This document shows positions 35,605-44,317 of a DNA stretch of 64,000 nt, one piece after another. This DNA comes from an uncultured Parvularculaceae bacterium (GTDB lineage: Bacteria > Pseudomonadota > Alphaproteobacteria > Caulobacterales > Parvularculaceae). The translations under genes and the position numbers were made by a program. Every line of letters starts with the position of its first letter. The first letter of the stretch is position 1. The stretch lies in NCBI GenBank assembly GCA_947259375.1, contig CAMYLZ010000003.1:22851-86850 (forward strand), in the 5' to 3' direction. The notes beneath the pieces were generated by a model. It worked only from the letters and a program-made list of their open reading frames with translations. It did not search any database and had not been told where the DNA came from.

Positions 35605-38325
35605 TTATTCCGCCGCCTGCGGGCGCGATGCGGTTTTTTTGCCGCCCGCCTTGGCAGCGGTTTTCACGGTTTTGCGCCGCCGGCGAACCGGGGCTTTTTT
35701 CTTCGCGGGTTTTTCGGGCTCGCCGCCAGTTTCGCTGGCGGGCGCCGTTTTCCGGTCGTCGTCGCCAACCGGTTCGGACGCTTCACGCGCCGGCGGCTCC
35801 GGCAGGAAGCAAGTGACGCAAACCCCTTCGCCTTCGGCCGATTCCATGCGCACCCAGCCATGATGGAGTTTGATGAAGCGCTCCACCAGCGCGAGGCCAA
35901 GTCCTGCGCCGGCGCCGGGGCCGCGGCTTTCAAAAGCGTCAAAGGCGCGCGCCTGATCAGTCGGCGACAGGCCGCGCCCCGTATCGGCGACCCAAATCTT
36001 GACCGCATTGCCGATCCGCCGCGCGCCGAGCGTCACCTCGCCGCCGGCGCCTGTATAAGCGAAGGCGTTGGATAGCAGGTTGAACAGGACCTGCTTGATG
36101 CGGCGCTCGTCGAGCGCGCTTTCGCCGATGTCTTTCGGGCAATCGACCTTGAGGGCGACTTGCGTGTCCTCGGCCTTAAGCGCCGCAAAGGTCGCCGCGC
36201 TTTCAAGCAACTTGCGAATGTCAGTTTGCTTGCGCGAAACCTCGAGCTGGCCGGCGTCAATCGCGGCGAGGTCGATGATGTCGTTGATCAGGTCGCGCAA
36301 ATGGTAGGATGCGGATAGGACGCTCGCCACATAGTCTTTCTGGCGATCATTCAGCACGCCGAACATTTGGCCGTCGAGCATTTCCGAAAAGCCGATAATG
36401 GTCGAAAGCGGCGTGCGCAACTGATAGGAAACGTGATCGACGAATTTCGATTTCAGCCGATCGGCGTTTTCGAGAATGGCGTTGCGCTCTTTTAGTTCTT
36501 TTTCGCGTTCCTTGGAGTCCGTTATGTCGAGGAAATGCGCCAACGTCGCGCCGTCGGGCAGGGGCTCGGTGCCGACCGCGAGCGTGCGCCCGTCGGCGAG
36601 CCGGATTTCCTTGGCGCTCAGGGGCTGGCGGTCCTCGTGGGATTTCGAGGCGATGCAGCGGCGCAGCGCGTCAAACGTGTCGTCGGCGTCCTTGGCGAGT
36701 TTTTGCAGATGTTCGGCCATGACGTCGATATGCGGCTTTGATTCCACCAGCCGCGCATCGAGCCGCCAGAGCTTCTGGAACGCCTTGTTGTAAAGGCGCA
36801 AGGTGCCGTCGCTGGCGAATACCGCGACCGCTTCGGCGAGATTGTTGAGCGTCGCCTTTTGCACCTTGATCTGGGTGTTGAACTGCGCTTCGAGCGAGAT
36901 CTTTTCGGTAATGTCCTCGAACGCCGTCATCACGCCGCCAAGCGGGTGGCGTTGCTTGGCGACCTGCAGCGTGCGCCCGCCGGGTAGGTGCCAGATTTCA
37001 TCAGGCGCGCCGCCGAGGCGTTCCGACCCCGGCTCCGAGAGGCCTTCCGTGTACAGAGAAAGCTGGCCGTCTTTCCACTCTTCGTAGTCGCTGGGCTCGG
37101 GCAGGCGGCCCGCGACGCGCAACTGGTCGAGAATTTCACCGTGATAGACGCGGCCAGAAAGTTCTGCGTCGTCTAGCGCCCATAATTCCTTGAAGGCGCG
37201 ATTGTAATAGATCAGGTTCTGGCTTGCGCCGAAGATCGCAACGGCGGTGTGGATCTGGTCGAGCGTGCGCTGGTTCGCTTCAACCTGTTGTTTGAGGTCC
37301 GATTTGGCTTTGTCCTGTTCGGTGACGTCGATGGCGACGCCGCCAAGCGCCGCATCGCCTGAACCGTGCAGCGGCGTTTCGACAATGCGGAAGACCCGCC
37401 GCTCGCCGCGCGAATTGACGACCGCGCGGCCTTCGCCCGCTTTGCGTTCAGAGGCCGCCGACGCAGCGATCTTGCGAATTGAATTGTCGAGTTCGATCTG
37501 TTGTTTGACCACATCGGCGACGCTCGCCGCCTCGACCACTTCCGCATAAGCGCGGTTCGCCCAGACAAGTTGCAACTCGGCATTGCGCCGCCATGCGGGC
37601 ACTGGCGAGCGTTCTAGCAGCGCCAGCGCGCCGTGCAAATCCGTCGCCCGTTCGCGGAAGGCGCCGATGACCGCGCCGTCTTCGGCCATGCGCACGGCGG
37701 GGTCGGTGATCCACAGCGCCACCTGTCCGCCGGCGACGCGGCCGTCCACTTCGATCGTGCGTCCGTCAGCGGTGACCACATTGCCGGAAAACGCGACGCC
37801 ATGCTCGCGCAAATTCTTGATCTTCTCCCGCAAGGTTTGCGGCTCGTCGGCGTCGTCATCCTGCAGGCGAAGCGCGCCGAGCGCGTTTAACAACCGGTCG
37901 ACCGGCGCGGCCTTGGCGTCCTTGTCGCCTTGTGAAAACGATAGCAGCGACGCGAGCGCCGCAGGGCCGCCGAGAATTTTCGGCGCGCCCCAGCCGCCAT
38001 TGACGCTGTCGGCGTCGTCTTCCCAGACCAGCACGAGGCCCGGATGCGCGGAAAGAACCGAATCGGCCTTTTCGAGACGCGCTTCCATTTCCGCCAGCTT
38101 TTCCGACCAGTGCAGCGATTGGTTACGTGTCGCGGCGGAAACCCGCAATGCCCAGATGACGGCGGCGAGCGCCAGGCCGACCGCGCCTGCCGCGCCGGCG
38201 ATCAGCGGATTGACCGACGGGGCGGCGGCGACCGGTTCGGCCGCGGCGGCGACAGAAGGGGCCAGCAACGGCATTGCGCCGCCGAGCATTGTCCCCGCCA
38301 TCAATTTGTTCACCCAGTGCTTCAT
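35605..38325 (-). CDS. divL: DivL-type PAS sensor pseudo-histidine kinase (Tyr at the phospho-acceptor site)
   Basis: 906 residues from ATG 38325. There is a membrane segment at about 40-62, a coiled coil, then several PAS-like domains (about 240-330, 345-470, 490-610). The dimerisation helix reads VDHVSYQLRTPLSTIIGFSE, where Tyr 634 (codon 36424-36426) replaces the phosphorylated His of histidine kinases. The ATPase domain keeps the N box LFNLLSNAFAYTG, the G1 box ADTGRGL and GAGLGLALVERF. This Tyr-for-His change is the hallmark of Caulobacter DivL, which controls CckA and hence CtrA. Odd feature: a Lys/Ala/Arg-rich tail of about 60 residues resembling histone H1. Nearby ahcY is the usual alphaproteobacterial neighbour. 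Confidence 0.88.
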   Translation of the reverse strand: MKHWVNKLMAGTMLGGAMPLLAPSVAAAAEPVAAAPSVNPLIAGAAGAVGLALAAVIWALRVSAATRNQSLHWSEKLAEMEARLEKADSVLSAHPGLVLVWEDDADSVNGGWGAPKILGGPAALASLLSFSQGDKDAKAAPVDRLLNALGALRLQDDDADEPQTLREKIKNLREHGVAFSGNVVTADGRTIEVDGRVAGGQVALWITDPAVRMAEDGAVIGAFRERATDLHGALALLERSPVPAWRRNAELQLVWANRAYAEVVEAASVADVVKQQIELDNSIRKIAASAASERKAGEGRAVVNSRGERRVFRIVETPLHGSGDAALGGVAIDVTEQDKAKSDLKQQVEANQRTLDQIHTAVAIFGASQNLIYYNRAFKELWALDDAELSGRVYHGEILDQLRVAGRLPEPSDYEEWKDGQLSLYTEGLSEPGSERLGGAPDEIWHLPGGRTLQVAKQRHPLGGVMTAFEDITEKISLEAQFNTQIKVQKATLNNLAEAVAVFASDGTLRLYNKAFQKLWRLDARLVESKPHIDVMAEHLQKLAKDADDTFDALRRCIASKSHEDRQPLSAKEIRLADGRTLAVGTEPLPDGATLAHFLDITDSKEREKELKERNAILENADRLKSKFVDHVSYQLRTPLSTIIGFSEMLDGQMFGVLNDRQKDYVASVLSASYHLRDLINDIIDLAAIDAGQLEVSRKQTDIRKLLESAATFAALKAEDTQVALKVDCPKDIGESALDERRIKQVLFNLLSNAFAYTGAGGEVTLGARRIGNAVKIWVADTGRGLSPTDQARAFDAFESRGPGAGAGLGLALVERFIKLHHGWVRMESAEGEGVCVTCFLPEPPAREASEPVGDDDRKTAPASETGGEPEKPAKKKAPVRRRRKTVKTAAKAGGKKTASRPQAAE

Positions 38326-38561
38326 AAAACTCTTTGCGTCCCACCGCCTCAATGGCCGCATGTCGCCGCGACGCGGACACGCTAGGCAGATTCGCCATAT
38401 TTTGCGTCGGCCCGACTGTAAGGCGCAATATGTACTGTGTTCGCCGTGCGCATCTAGGCGCTATGACAAAGAAAGCGCCGCCAGCCCGATGAAGTTTTCA
38501 ACAGGTTGGCGGCGTATTCTGCGAAGCCGCACGCAGATCTGAGGCCACTGCGGGGCGCGCC

Positions 38562-39143
38562 TTAGTCCATCAGTTGGAAATTAAAGGTTTCCACCATGCC
38601 GTAACGCATAACGGCGCGGCCGCTGTGGGTTGCGGGCGGGTATTTCCACTTCGACACGGCGTTGCGCACCGGGCGATCGAAGCACTGGTTCGGCGACTGG
38701 ATGATGCGCGGATTGACGACGTCGCCTTCGGGGGTGACGTCGAACTGCACGACCACGACGCCTTCAGCGCCTTTCGAGCGGCAGCCTTCAGGATAGGGCG
38801 GCGCAATGCGAATCGACGGGCCGGATGTGGGAATGCCGGCGCCTTCTATTTCTTTCGGTCCAGGATCGGCTGTCGGCGCTCCCGGCCCGTTTTTGGGCTT
38901 TTCGCCTCTCGTCGCTGGATTGATGATTGTCTCCGGCTGTTCATCGGCGGGCACCGGGCGCGGCGGCTTGACTGAATCCGGCCCTTCGGGCGGCGGGTCG
39001 GCGGTGATTTTTAGGTCCGGCGCCGGCGTATCGGGCGCAAGTTCGACGCCTTTGTTCTTGATCAACTCGGCCATCATGAAAAACAGGCCGGCTGTGATCA
39101 GGGCGGCGACAGGAAGTCCAAGCACCCAGCGAAACAACGTCAT
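38562..39143 (-). CDS. TonB-like energy transducer / TonB C-terminal domain protein
   Basis: A 193-residue protein with one N-terminal membrane helix (VLGLPVAALITAGLFFMMAE), a Pro-rich periplasmic linker of about 75 residues (APDTPAPDLKITADPPPEGP and following) and a C-terminal TonB-like domain: PYPEGCRSKGAEGVVVVQFD, then PEGDVVNPRIIQSPNQCFDR and KYPPATHSGRAV. TonB passes proton-motive energy to outer-membrane receptors. ExbB/ExbD and a receptor are not in this window, so its partner is unknown. Two Cys in the C-terminal domain (CRSKG, NQCFDR) may pair. Confidence 0.85.
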   Translation of the reverse strand: MTLFRWVLGLPVAALITAGLFFMMAELIKNKGVELAPDTPAPDLKITADPPPEGPDSVKPPRPVPADEQPETIINPATRGEKPKNGPGAPTADPGPKEIEGAGIPTSGPSIRIAPPYPEGCRSKGAEGVVVVQFDVTPEGDVVNPRIIQSPNQCFDRPVRNAVSKWKYPPATHSGRAVMRYGMVETFNFQLMD

Positions 39144-39539
39144 AACGTCATCCTTTCATGCGATCGCTCAATTGAGCCAAGCGCAGCCCGAAAGGCGCGT
39201 GAATACGCTACAGATTGGAGCACGCCCCCGTGCTACATGAGGCGCAATTTAACGTGTTGTTACATTTGTGGCAAGGAGCGGCGCCATGGGCCCCGGATCT
39301 GCCCCGCAGCGCTGCGTGCTGAATCGCGTCCGGGATGACACGAAGTGAGGCCGCCATTGGTTCGCCAACCCCGCTGCCTGCGACTCCCAACGCTTTAAGC
39401 GTAGGGCCCAGCTTCCGGCCTTGCCGCGAATGCGCCGCGTGCGGATCGCCTCGGCGATAGGCTTATGGCGCAGGCGGATCGGTCGGCCGCCCGGAACGAT
39501 GCCTTGCACCGGTTCCGGGATCGCACAAGGGCGACAGCC
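39144..39539. other. 396-bp intergenic region between the TonB-like gene and ahcY
   Basis: No coding sequence I can support. It contains the promoter region of the TonB-like gene near 39144-39260, an AT-rich patch (AATTTAACGTGTTGTTACATT near 39246-39266) and the dyad repeat at 39291-39340. There is also a short hairpin AGGGC-TGTC-GCCCT directly after the ahcY stop (about 39529-39541), which might end that transcript but lacks a T-run. Confidence 0.5.
39291..39340. repeat. Imperfect GC-rich dyad, REP-like
   Basis: CCCCGGAT at 39291 and GTCCGGGAT near 39329 face each other around the inner palindromic stretch CGCAGCGCTGCG (39305-39316). The form 'CCCGGAT...TCCGGGATGACA' resembles interspersed intergenic palindromes I associate with GC-rich alphaproteobacterial genomes. 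Only one copy occurs in this window, so repetition is not shown here. Confidence 0.4.
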
Positions 39540-40946
39540 CTAATAGCGGTAGTGATCGGTCTTGAACGGGCCTTCCACCGGCACGCCGATATAGTCGGCT
39601 TGCTCGTCGGAGAGTTTCGATAGCGATGCGCCGACCTTGGCGAGGTGCAGGGCCGCGACTTTCTCGTCGAGATGCTTCGGCAGCACATAGACTTCGTTCT
39701 TGTACTGATCGCCTTTGGTCCAAAGCTCGATCTGGGCCAGCGTCTGGTTGGTGAAGGACGCGGACATCACAAAGCTCGGATGACCGGTGGCGTTGCCGAG
39801 ATTGAGGAGGCGGCCCTGAGACAACAGCAACATGCGCTTGCCGTCGGGGAAGGTGATTATGTCCACCTGGTCCTTGACGTTCGCCCATTTGTAATTGCGG
39901 AGGCCCTCGACCTGAATCTCGTTGTCGAAATGGCCGATATTGCCGACGATCGCCATGTCTTTCAAAAGCCGCATATGCTCGACAGTCAGGACGTCCTTGT
40001 TGCCCGTGGCGGTGATGACGATGTCGGCGCGCGGGCAGCCTTCTTCCATGGTGACGACTTCATGGCCGTCCATCGCCGCCTGCAGGGCGCAGATCGGGTC
40101 GATCTCGGTGACCATGACGCGGGCGCCGGCACCGCGCAGCGAAGCGGCGGACCCCTTGCCCACATCGCCGTAACCGGCGACGAGCGCGACCTTGCCGGCC
40201 ATCATTACGTCGGTGCCCCGGCGGATTCCGTCGACCAGCGATTCCTTGCAGCCATATTTGTTGTCGAATTTCGACTTGGTGACCGAGTCGTTGACGTTGA
40301 TCGCTGGGAAGGGGAGCGTGCCGTTTTTCTGGCGCTGATAAAGCCGCAGCACGCCGGTGGTGGTTTCTTCGGTAACGCCCTGAATGTTGGCCTTCACCGT
40401 CGAATACCAGTTCGGTTGCTTTGCTAGGCGGCGCTTGATGGTCTCGAAGAGCGCCTTTTCTTCGTCATTGGACGGATTGTCGAGGAGCGTCGGATCTTTT
40501 TCCGCATCGGCGCCGAGCAGAATAAGGAGCGTCGCATCGCCGCCATCATCAAGGATCATGTTGGCGGTCTCGCCATTCGGCCATTCGAAAATCTTGTCGG
40601 CGAGATCCCAATATTCTTCGAGGCTTTCACCCTTGAAAGCGAAAACCGGCGTGCCGGCCGCAGCGATGGCGGCGGCGGCGTGGTCCTGCGTCGAATAGAT
40701 ATTGCACGATGCCCAGCGCACTTCCGCGCCCAGTGCCTGCAGCGTTTCGATCAGCACCGCGGTTTGGATCGTCATATGCAGGGAGCCGGCGATGCGCGCG
40801 CCTTTCAGCGGCTGCGCGGCGCCATATTCCTCCCGAGTCGCCATCAGGCCTGGCATTTCGGTTTCGGCGATTTCGATCTCGCGGCGGCCAAAATCGGCGA
40901 GGCTGATATCCTTGACGAAGTAGTCGTGATGCGCGGGCGCGGTCAT
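39540..40946 (-). CDS. ahcY: Adenosylhomocysteinase (S-adenosylhomocysteine hydrolase)
   Basis: A 468-residue cytosolic enzyme splitting SAH into adenosine and homocysteine, keeping methylation reactions going. Signatures: [35 protein letters not shown], the substrate/NAD region [19 protein letters not shown], the NAD Rossmann [20 protein letters not shown] and the C-terminal dimer-locking KTDHYRY. ATG 40946 ([13 protein letters not shown]) follows AGAGGAA; the open extension to 41018 would cross the putative operator. Located about 1.2 kb upstream of divL, as in many relatives. Probably controlled by the palindrome at 41015-41038. Confidence 0.97.
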   Translation of the reverse strand: MTAPAHHDYFVKDISLADFGRREIEIAETEMPGLMATREEYGAAQPLKGARIAGSLHMTIQTAVLIETLQALGAEVRWASCNIYSTQDHAAAAIAAAGTPVFAFKGESLEEYWDLADKIFEWPNGETANMILDDGGDATLLILLGADAEKDPTLLDNPSNDEEKALFETIKRRLAKQPNWYSTVKANIQGVTEETTTGVLRLYQRQKNGTLPFPAINVNDSVTKSKFDNKYGCKESLVDGIRRGTDVMMAGKVALVAGYGDVGKGSAASLRGAGARVMVTEIDPICALQAAMDGHEVVTMEEGCPRADIVITATGNKDVLTVEHMRLLKDMAIVGNIGHFDNEIQVEGLRNYKWANVKDQVDIITFPDGKRMLLLSQGRLLNLGNATGHPSFVMSASFTNQTLAQIELWTKGDQYKNEVYVLPKHLDEKVAALHLAKVGASLSKLSDEQADYIGVPVEGPFKTDHYRY

Positions 40947-41014
40947 GATGGGATTCCTCTGGTCTCGGGACAGTTGCAGCGGCGTATAACAGGGGCGCAT
41001 CGCGGCGCCAAGGG

Positions 41015-41038
41015 ACATATAAAGAAATCTTTATGTGT
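41015..41038. promoter_or_regulatory. Palindromic operator upstream of ahcY (SahR-like candidate)
   Basis: ACATATAAAGA (41015-41025), AA, TCTTTATGTGT (41028-41038): 11-bp arms with one mismatch, 69 bp upstream of the ahcY start. An AT-rich palindrome centred on AAAGA/TCTTT standing out in GC-rich DNA before ahcY is what one expects for a methionine-cycle repressor such as the ArsR-type SahR known from Proteobacteria. The regulator assignment is from memory of that system and is an inference. Confidence 0.5.
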
Positions 41039-41154
41039 TCTCGCTAAGCGCCGGACGGCAAGTCGCGCGAAAGTGTTGCCCGCAAAGTGTAGCCGGTTCC
41101 CGGCCAAACCCGTTATAATTAACGCGGGCAGGGCGCAGAGGAGAGGTGAATTCC

Positions 41155-41589
41155 ATGAAAAAACGAATTTTATTCGCAGCGGCGGCGCTGGCGGCGGCGC
41201 CCGCAGGCGTCATGGCGGCGTTGGGCGGTGATGCGCGGGTTGGCCCCGAAGTACGGCAGATGTGCTTTTCAAGCTCGGTCGATCGTTGGAGCGCGGTTGA
41301 GGGCGAGGATGGCGTCATCCTGCTCGATCGCGCCGCGAATGACTGGTACCGGTTCGCTGTTTCGAAAGGCTGCTCGGAAAAACGAATCAGGCGCGCCAAT
41401 CTGGTGGTAATCGAAGGAAAGCCGGGTTCCGCTTGCCTGACGCGCAATGATTCCATTACGCTCGTTGATTTCGGCGGCATGAAATATAATTGCCGCATCA
41501 AGCAGATCAATGAATGGACCGTGGATGGCGCGGCCCCAGATGTGGGTGCGGCGCCGGCGACGGGTGCGGAGACGGATGCGGACGATTAG
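41155..41589 (+). CDS. Exported DUF6491-like protein, copy 1
   Basis: About 144 residues with a signal peptide (MKKRILFAAAALAAAPAGVMA). The mature part reads RQMCFSSSVDRW, LLDRAANDWYRF, KGCSEKRIRRANL, GSACLTRNDSITLVDFGG and YNCRIKQINEW. Four Cys are conserved with the neighbouring copy, and the pattern resembles the uncharacterised DUF6491 family. AGGAGAGG lies 8 bases before ATG 41155. The acidic Ala-rich tail (ATGAETDADD) is low complexity. Function unknown; the four spaced Cys suggest two disulfides in the periplasm. Confidence 0.72.
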   Translation: MKKRILFAAAALAAAPAGVMAALGGDARVGPEVRQMCFSSSVDRWSAVEGEDGVILLDRAANDWYRFAVSKGCSEKRIRRANLVVIEGKPGSACLTRNDSITLVDFGGMKYNCRIKQINEWTVDGAAPDVGAAPATGAETDADD

Positions 41590-41616
41590 GCAGCCGCTCT
41601 GGTAAAAAAAGGCTGC
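41590..41616 (+). terminator. Weak hairpin after DUF6491-like copy 1
   Basis: GCAGCC (41590-41595) and GGCTGC (41611-41616) form a 6-bp stem around an A-rich loop, followed by ATTAGTTT. This may be a weak terminator between the two paralogous genes. Low certainty because the stem is short and the T-run is broken. Confidence 0.3.
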
Positions 41617-41737
41617 ATTAGTTTCCAAGGGAAAGCGATTGGCGGGTTGCATTTTTGGGGCGAAAGCGCTTTCCGTCGGATCAGGGCTGGTGGTGGATTG
41701 GGCATTAGGGCTGGGCGCAAGGGATGAAAAGACAGCC

Positions 41738-42193
41738 ATGAAGAAACTTGTTTCCTTGATTGGCGCTGCCGGGCTCGGCGCGCTCGCCATGACGGCGAGC
41801 GGTTTTGCCGGCGACGTCGATGACAACAAAACAGAGGAAAGCGCTGATCCGCGTATTGGTGAGAAGGTCAACCGGATCTGTTTTCAAAACTCAATTAGCG
41901 GTTGGCGCGCCGTCAAAGGCGAGGACGATGTCGTCCTGCTGAGACGCAGCGTCAGCGACTGGTACCGGGTCGAGCTGCTCGGCGCTTGCGATTACCGCCT
42001 TTTCCGATCGGCGCTTTCGATTGGCATTGAAAGCCGCCCGGCGGGATCATGCGTATCCCGCGGCGATGTCATCATCGTGGAGGACTCGCCTGGTTTCCAT
42101 CGGCGTTGCACGATCACGGCCATGTATGAGTGGGACGAAGATGCGCAGGCTGAGGAAAGCGAGGCCGAGCCGGAAGACAGCGAGGCTTATTGA
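41738..42193 (+). CDS. Exported DUF6491-like protein, copy 2
   Basis: 151 residues from ATG 41738 (MKKLVSLIGAAGLGALAMTA, a signal peptide). It is a diverged paralogue of the gene just upstream: NRICFQNSISGW, KGEDDVVLLRRSVSDWYRV, GACDYRLFRSALSIGI, GSCVSRGDVIIVEDSPGFHR and RCTITAMYEW line up with copy 1, including four Cys and the DWYR motif. An acidic tail ends both proteins. The open frame from 41639 starts upstream of a sensible signal peptide and is rejected. Overlaps the convergent epimerase gene by 7 bp. Confidence 0.72.
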   Translation: MKKLVSLIGAAGLGALAMTASGFAGDVDDNKTEESADPRIGEKVNRICFQNSISGWRAVKGEDDVVLLRRSVSDWYRVELLGACDYRLFRSALSIGIESRPAGSCVSRGDVIIVEDSPGFHRRCTITAMYEWDEDAQAEESEAEPEDSEAY

Positions 42194-43068
42194 TCGGGCT
42201 TATTTTCGGCTTTGAGGATCGCTTTCAACCCGTCCCGGTAGGTCGGATATTGCAAAGCGATCCCAAGAGCGGCTTTCATGCGTTGGTTTGAGACGCGCTT
42301 ATTGTCCGTGTAGAAACTTTGCGCCATGTCGGAGAGGCCCGCCTCTTCGATTGGCGTCAGCGGCGGCGGCGCGACGCCAAGCAGCGTGCAGGCGAATTCG
42401 ACGACATCCTGCGGCGGGGCGGGCTCGTCATCGGCGAGGTTGTAAAGGTCATGTTGGCGCGGGGCGCGCATGCTCGCCTCTAGCGCGGCTGCGATATCGT
42501 CCACATGCATGCGCGAGAAGACCTGGCCTTGCTTGACGATGCGTTTGGCGTTGCCGGCGCGAATAGCGTCAAACGCCGACCGGCCGGGGCCGTAAATGCC
42601 GGGCAGACGAAATGTGATGAGCGGCAGGTCGTGTTTGGCCGCGAAAGCCCGCCACTCCGCCTCGGCCCTGACGCGCCGGCGCGCGCGCATGCTGGTCGGA
42701 CGCAGTTCGGTTTCCTCGTCGACCCATGCGCCGCCATGATCGCCGTAAACGCCATTGGTGGATAGATAGGCGAGCCAATTGATGTCGCGAGCGTGGTCGG
42801 CAAGCGCTTGTTTCGCGGCGCGCAATGCCGGGCAACCTTTTTCGTCCGGGGGCGTTGCAATAAGGATGGCGCCGGCGTCGTCGGACAGGCGGGGGTCAAG
42901 GCCGCCGCCGTCCCAGACAACGGCTTCGACGCCTTGCTGCTTGAGGCGGCGCGCCTTTTCCGGCGAACGCGTCGTGCCGGCGGTCCGCCAACCGGCCGGC
43001 GCGAGGCGCCGCGCCAGCGCCGCCGATGTGTAACCATAGCCAAGGCAAAGGAGCCGCTTGCCGTTCAT
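42187..43068 (-). CDS. NAD(P)-dependent epimerase/dehydratase-like protein (YeeZ type)
   Basis: A 293-residue extended SDR-fold protein from ATG 43068 with AAAGG upstream. The Rossmann start is RLLCLGYGYTSAALARRLAP (atypical G-x-G-x2-S/A motif as in YeeZ). YLSTNGVYGDHGGAWVDEET marks the active-site Ser/Tyr region, and FRLPGIYGPGRSAFDAIRAG and MHVDDIAAALEASM are epimerase signatures. The family is related to nucleotide-sugar epimerases, but its reaction is unknown. It shares 78 bp of divergent promoter with thpR. Confidence 0.85.
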   Translation of the reverse strand: MNGKRLLCLGYGYTSAALARRLAPAGWRTAGTTRSPEKARRLKQQGVEAVVWDGGGLDPRLSDDAGAILIATPPDEKGCPALRAAKQALADHARDINWLAYLSTNGVYGDHGGAWVDEETELRPTSMRARRRVRAEAEWRAFAAKHDLPLITFRLPGIYGPGRSAFDAIRAGNAKRIVKQGQVFSRMHVDDIAAALEASMRAPRQHDLYNLADDEPAPPQDVVEFACTLLGVAPPPLTPIEEAGLSDMAQSFYTDNKRVSNQRMKAALGIALQYPTYRDGLKAILKAENKPDQ

Positions 43069-43146
43069 GTTCGCCTTTCCGATCATCCTCGACAGGTTGC
43101 GCAAAATTTTCTAAGCGAAGAGATACAGCACCCGTCGCGAAAATCC

Positions 43147-43689
43147 ATGCACCGTTTGTTTGTCGCCCTTGCAATTCCTGAGATTGTCGCCGATGCGTTG
43201 TCGACGATCCAGTCAGGCGTAGACGGCGCCAGATGGCGCCCGGTTGAGAATTTTCACCTGACGCTGGCCTTTATCGGCGAGACCGACCGGCACGGCTTTT
43301 TGAACGCCGTTGACGCGCTTTCCGTAATCGATGCGCCGGCCTTCGATTTACGGCTGTCGGGGATCGGTTATTTCGGCGAACGCCAGCCGCGTGCGCTCTG
43401 GGCGGGCGCCGCCCCGTCGCAGGAATTGAGTCATTTGCAGGCGAAAACCGAACAGGCCTTGCGGCGCGCCGGTTTCGACCTTGAAAGGCGAAAGTTCAAG
43501 CCGCATGTAACGCTTGCATATTTGCGCAATGTTCCGCGCGATGCGGCGGAGCGCTATTCCGCGTTGCACGGACTTTTTTCCTGCGAGCCGTTTCCGGTGG
43601 AAGCGTTTCACCTTTATTCGTCGCGATTGGGCGGTGAGGTGAGCGCATATAACATCGAAGCGAGCTATGCGCTTTCGTCTTCGAGGTAA
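43147..43689 (+). CDS. thpR: RNA 2',3'-cyclic phosphodiesterase (ThpR/LigT)
   Basis: A 180-residue member of the 2H phosphoesterase superfamily. It has the two HxTx motifs, FHLTLAFIG near residue 37 and PHVTLAYLR near 120, which build the active site opening 2',3'-cyclic phosphates on RNA. The N-terminus MHRLFVALAIPEIVADAL is typical. ATG 43147 is chosen; the frame is open far upstream but overlaps the divergent epimerase. Its 3' end overlaps the convergent phosphatase gene by 25 bp. Confidence 0.92.
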   Translation: MHRLFVALAIPEIVADALSTIQSGVDGARWRPVENFHLTLAFIGETDRHGFLNAVDALSVIDAPAFDLRLSGIGYFGERQPRALWAGAAPSQELSHLQAKTEQALRRAGFDLERRKFKPHVTLAYLRNVPRDAAERYSALHGLFSCEPFPVEAFHLYSSRLGGEVSAYNIEASYALSSSR

Positions 43690-44132
43690 TCGAGAAAACC
43701 GCTCGCGCCCTTTTCAATTAGGTCGAGCACGCATTCAAACCCGTCAGCGCCGCCATAATAGGGATCGGGCGTTTCGCGCTCATCCCCTTCAGCGAAGTCG
43801 AGAAAAAGGCGGATATCGCAGGTCCGGTTCGGCGGCGCGAGGTCCAGCAAATCCGTGTGGTTCGACAGATCCATGGCGAGGAGGTAATCGAATTCGTAAA
43901 AATCGGAAAATGCAACTTGCCGGGCGCGCTGATAGGACAGGTCATAGCCTCGCCTTGCCGCGGCTTTGGTCATGCGCGCATCGGGCGGGTCTCCCGCATG
44001 CCAGCCGCCCGTGCCTGCGGAGTCAATCGTCAGCTTCAAGCCGCGCTCGCGGGCTTTTTCGCGCAAGACGCCTTCCGCTGCCGGCGAACGGCAAATATTG
44101 CCAAGACAGACGAGTAAGATGCGCATTTTCAT
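43665..44132 (-). CDS. Low-molecular-weight protein-tyrosine phosphatase
   Basis: A 155-residue LMW-PTP. The P-loop is VCLGNICRSPAAEG (C-x5-R-S) at the N-terminus, and the general-acid loop is ETPDPYYGGADGF with Asp. DSAGTGGWHAGDPPD and YDLSYQRARQ are also family segments. It dephosphorylates tyrosine-phosphorylated proteins; in bacteria members often act on exopolysaccharide kinases, but none is next to it here. The gene ends inside thpR and starts 184 bp from the sirtuin. Confidence 0.93.
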   Translation of the reverse strand: MKMRILLVCLGNICRSPAAEGVLREKARERGLKLTIDSAGTGGWHAGDPPDARMTKAAARRGYDLSYQRARQVAFSDFYEFDYLLAMDLSNHTDLLDLAPPNRTCDIRLFLDFAEGDERETPDPYYGGADGFECVLDLIEKGASGFLDYLEDESA

Positions 44133-44146
44133 TTGGAATTCTGAAT

Positions 44147-44317
44147 TTGAAGGTCACGATTTTCGGCAATCTGTCATTGCCGCGTGATGAGCGCAACGGC
44201 AAATTCGAACTTGATAGCGGCGGCCTCGAATGCGTTATCTACGAGGAAGAAGCGTTTGGCAAAACAGAAGGCGCGGATGAAAAAGCATTGTGCAAATGGG
44301 GTATGGCGCAAGATTGA
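44147..44317 (+). CDS. Small hypothetical acidic protein coupled to the sirtuin gene
   Basis: A 56-codon frame starting with TTG 44147 (GGAA 8 bp upstream): KVTIFGNLSLPRDERNGKFE, then LDSGGLECVIYEEEAFGKTE and GADEKALCKWGMAQD. Its stop TGA (44315-44317) overlaps the cobB ATG (44317), an arrangement typical of translational coupling. The composition looks like a real soluble protein rather than a shadow frame, and no gene lies on the other strand here. It needs a non-ATG start, so certainty is limited. It could also be the 3' remnant of a longer lost gene. Confidence 0.4.
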   Translation: MKVTIFGNLSLPRDERNGKFELDSGGLECVIYEEEAFGKTEGADEKALCKWGMAQD

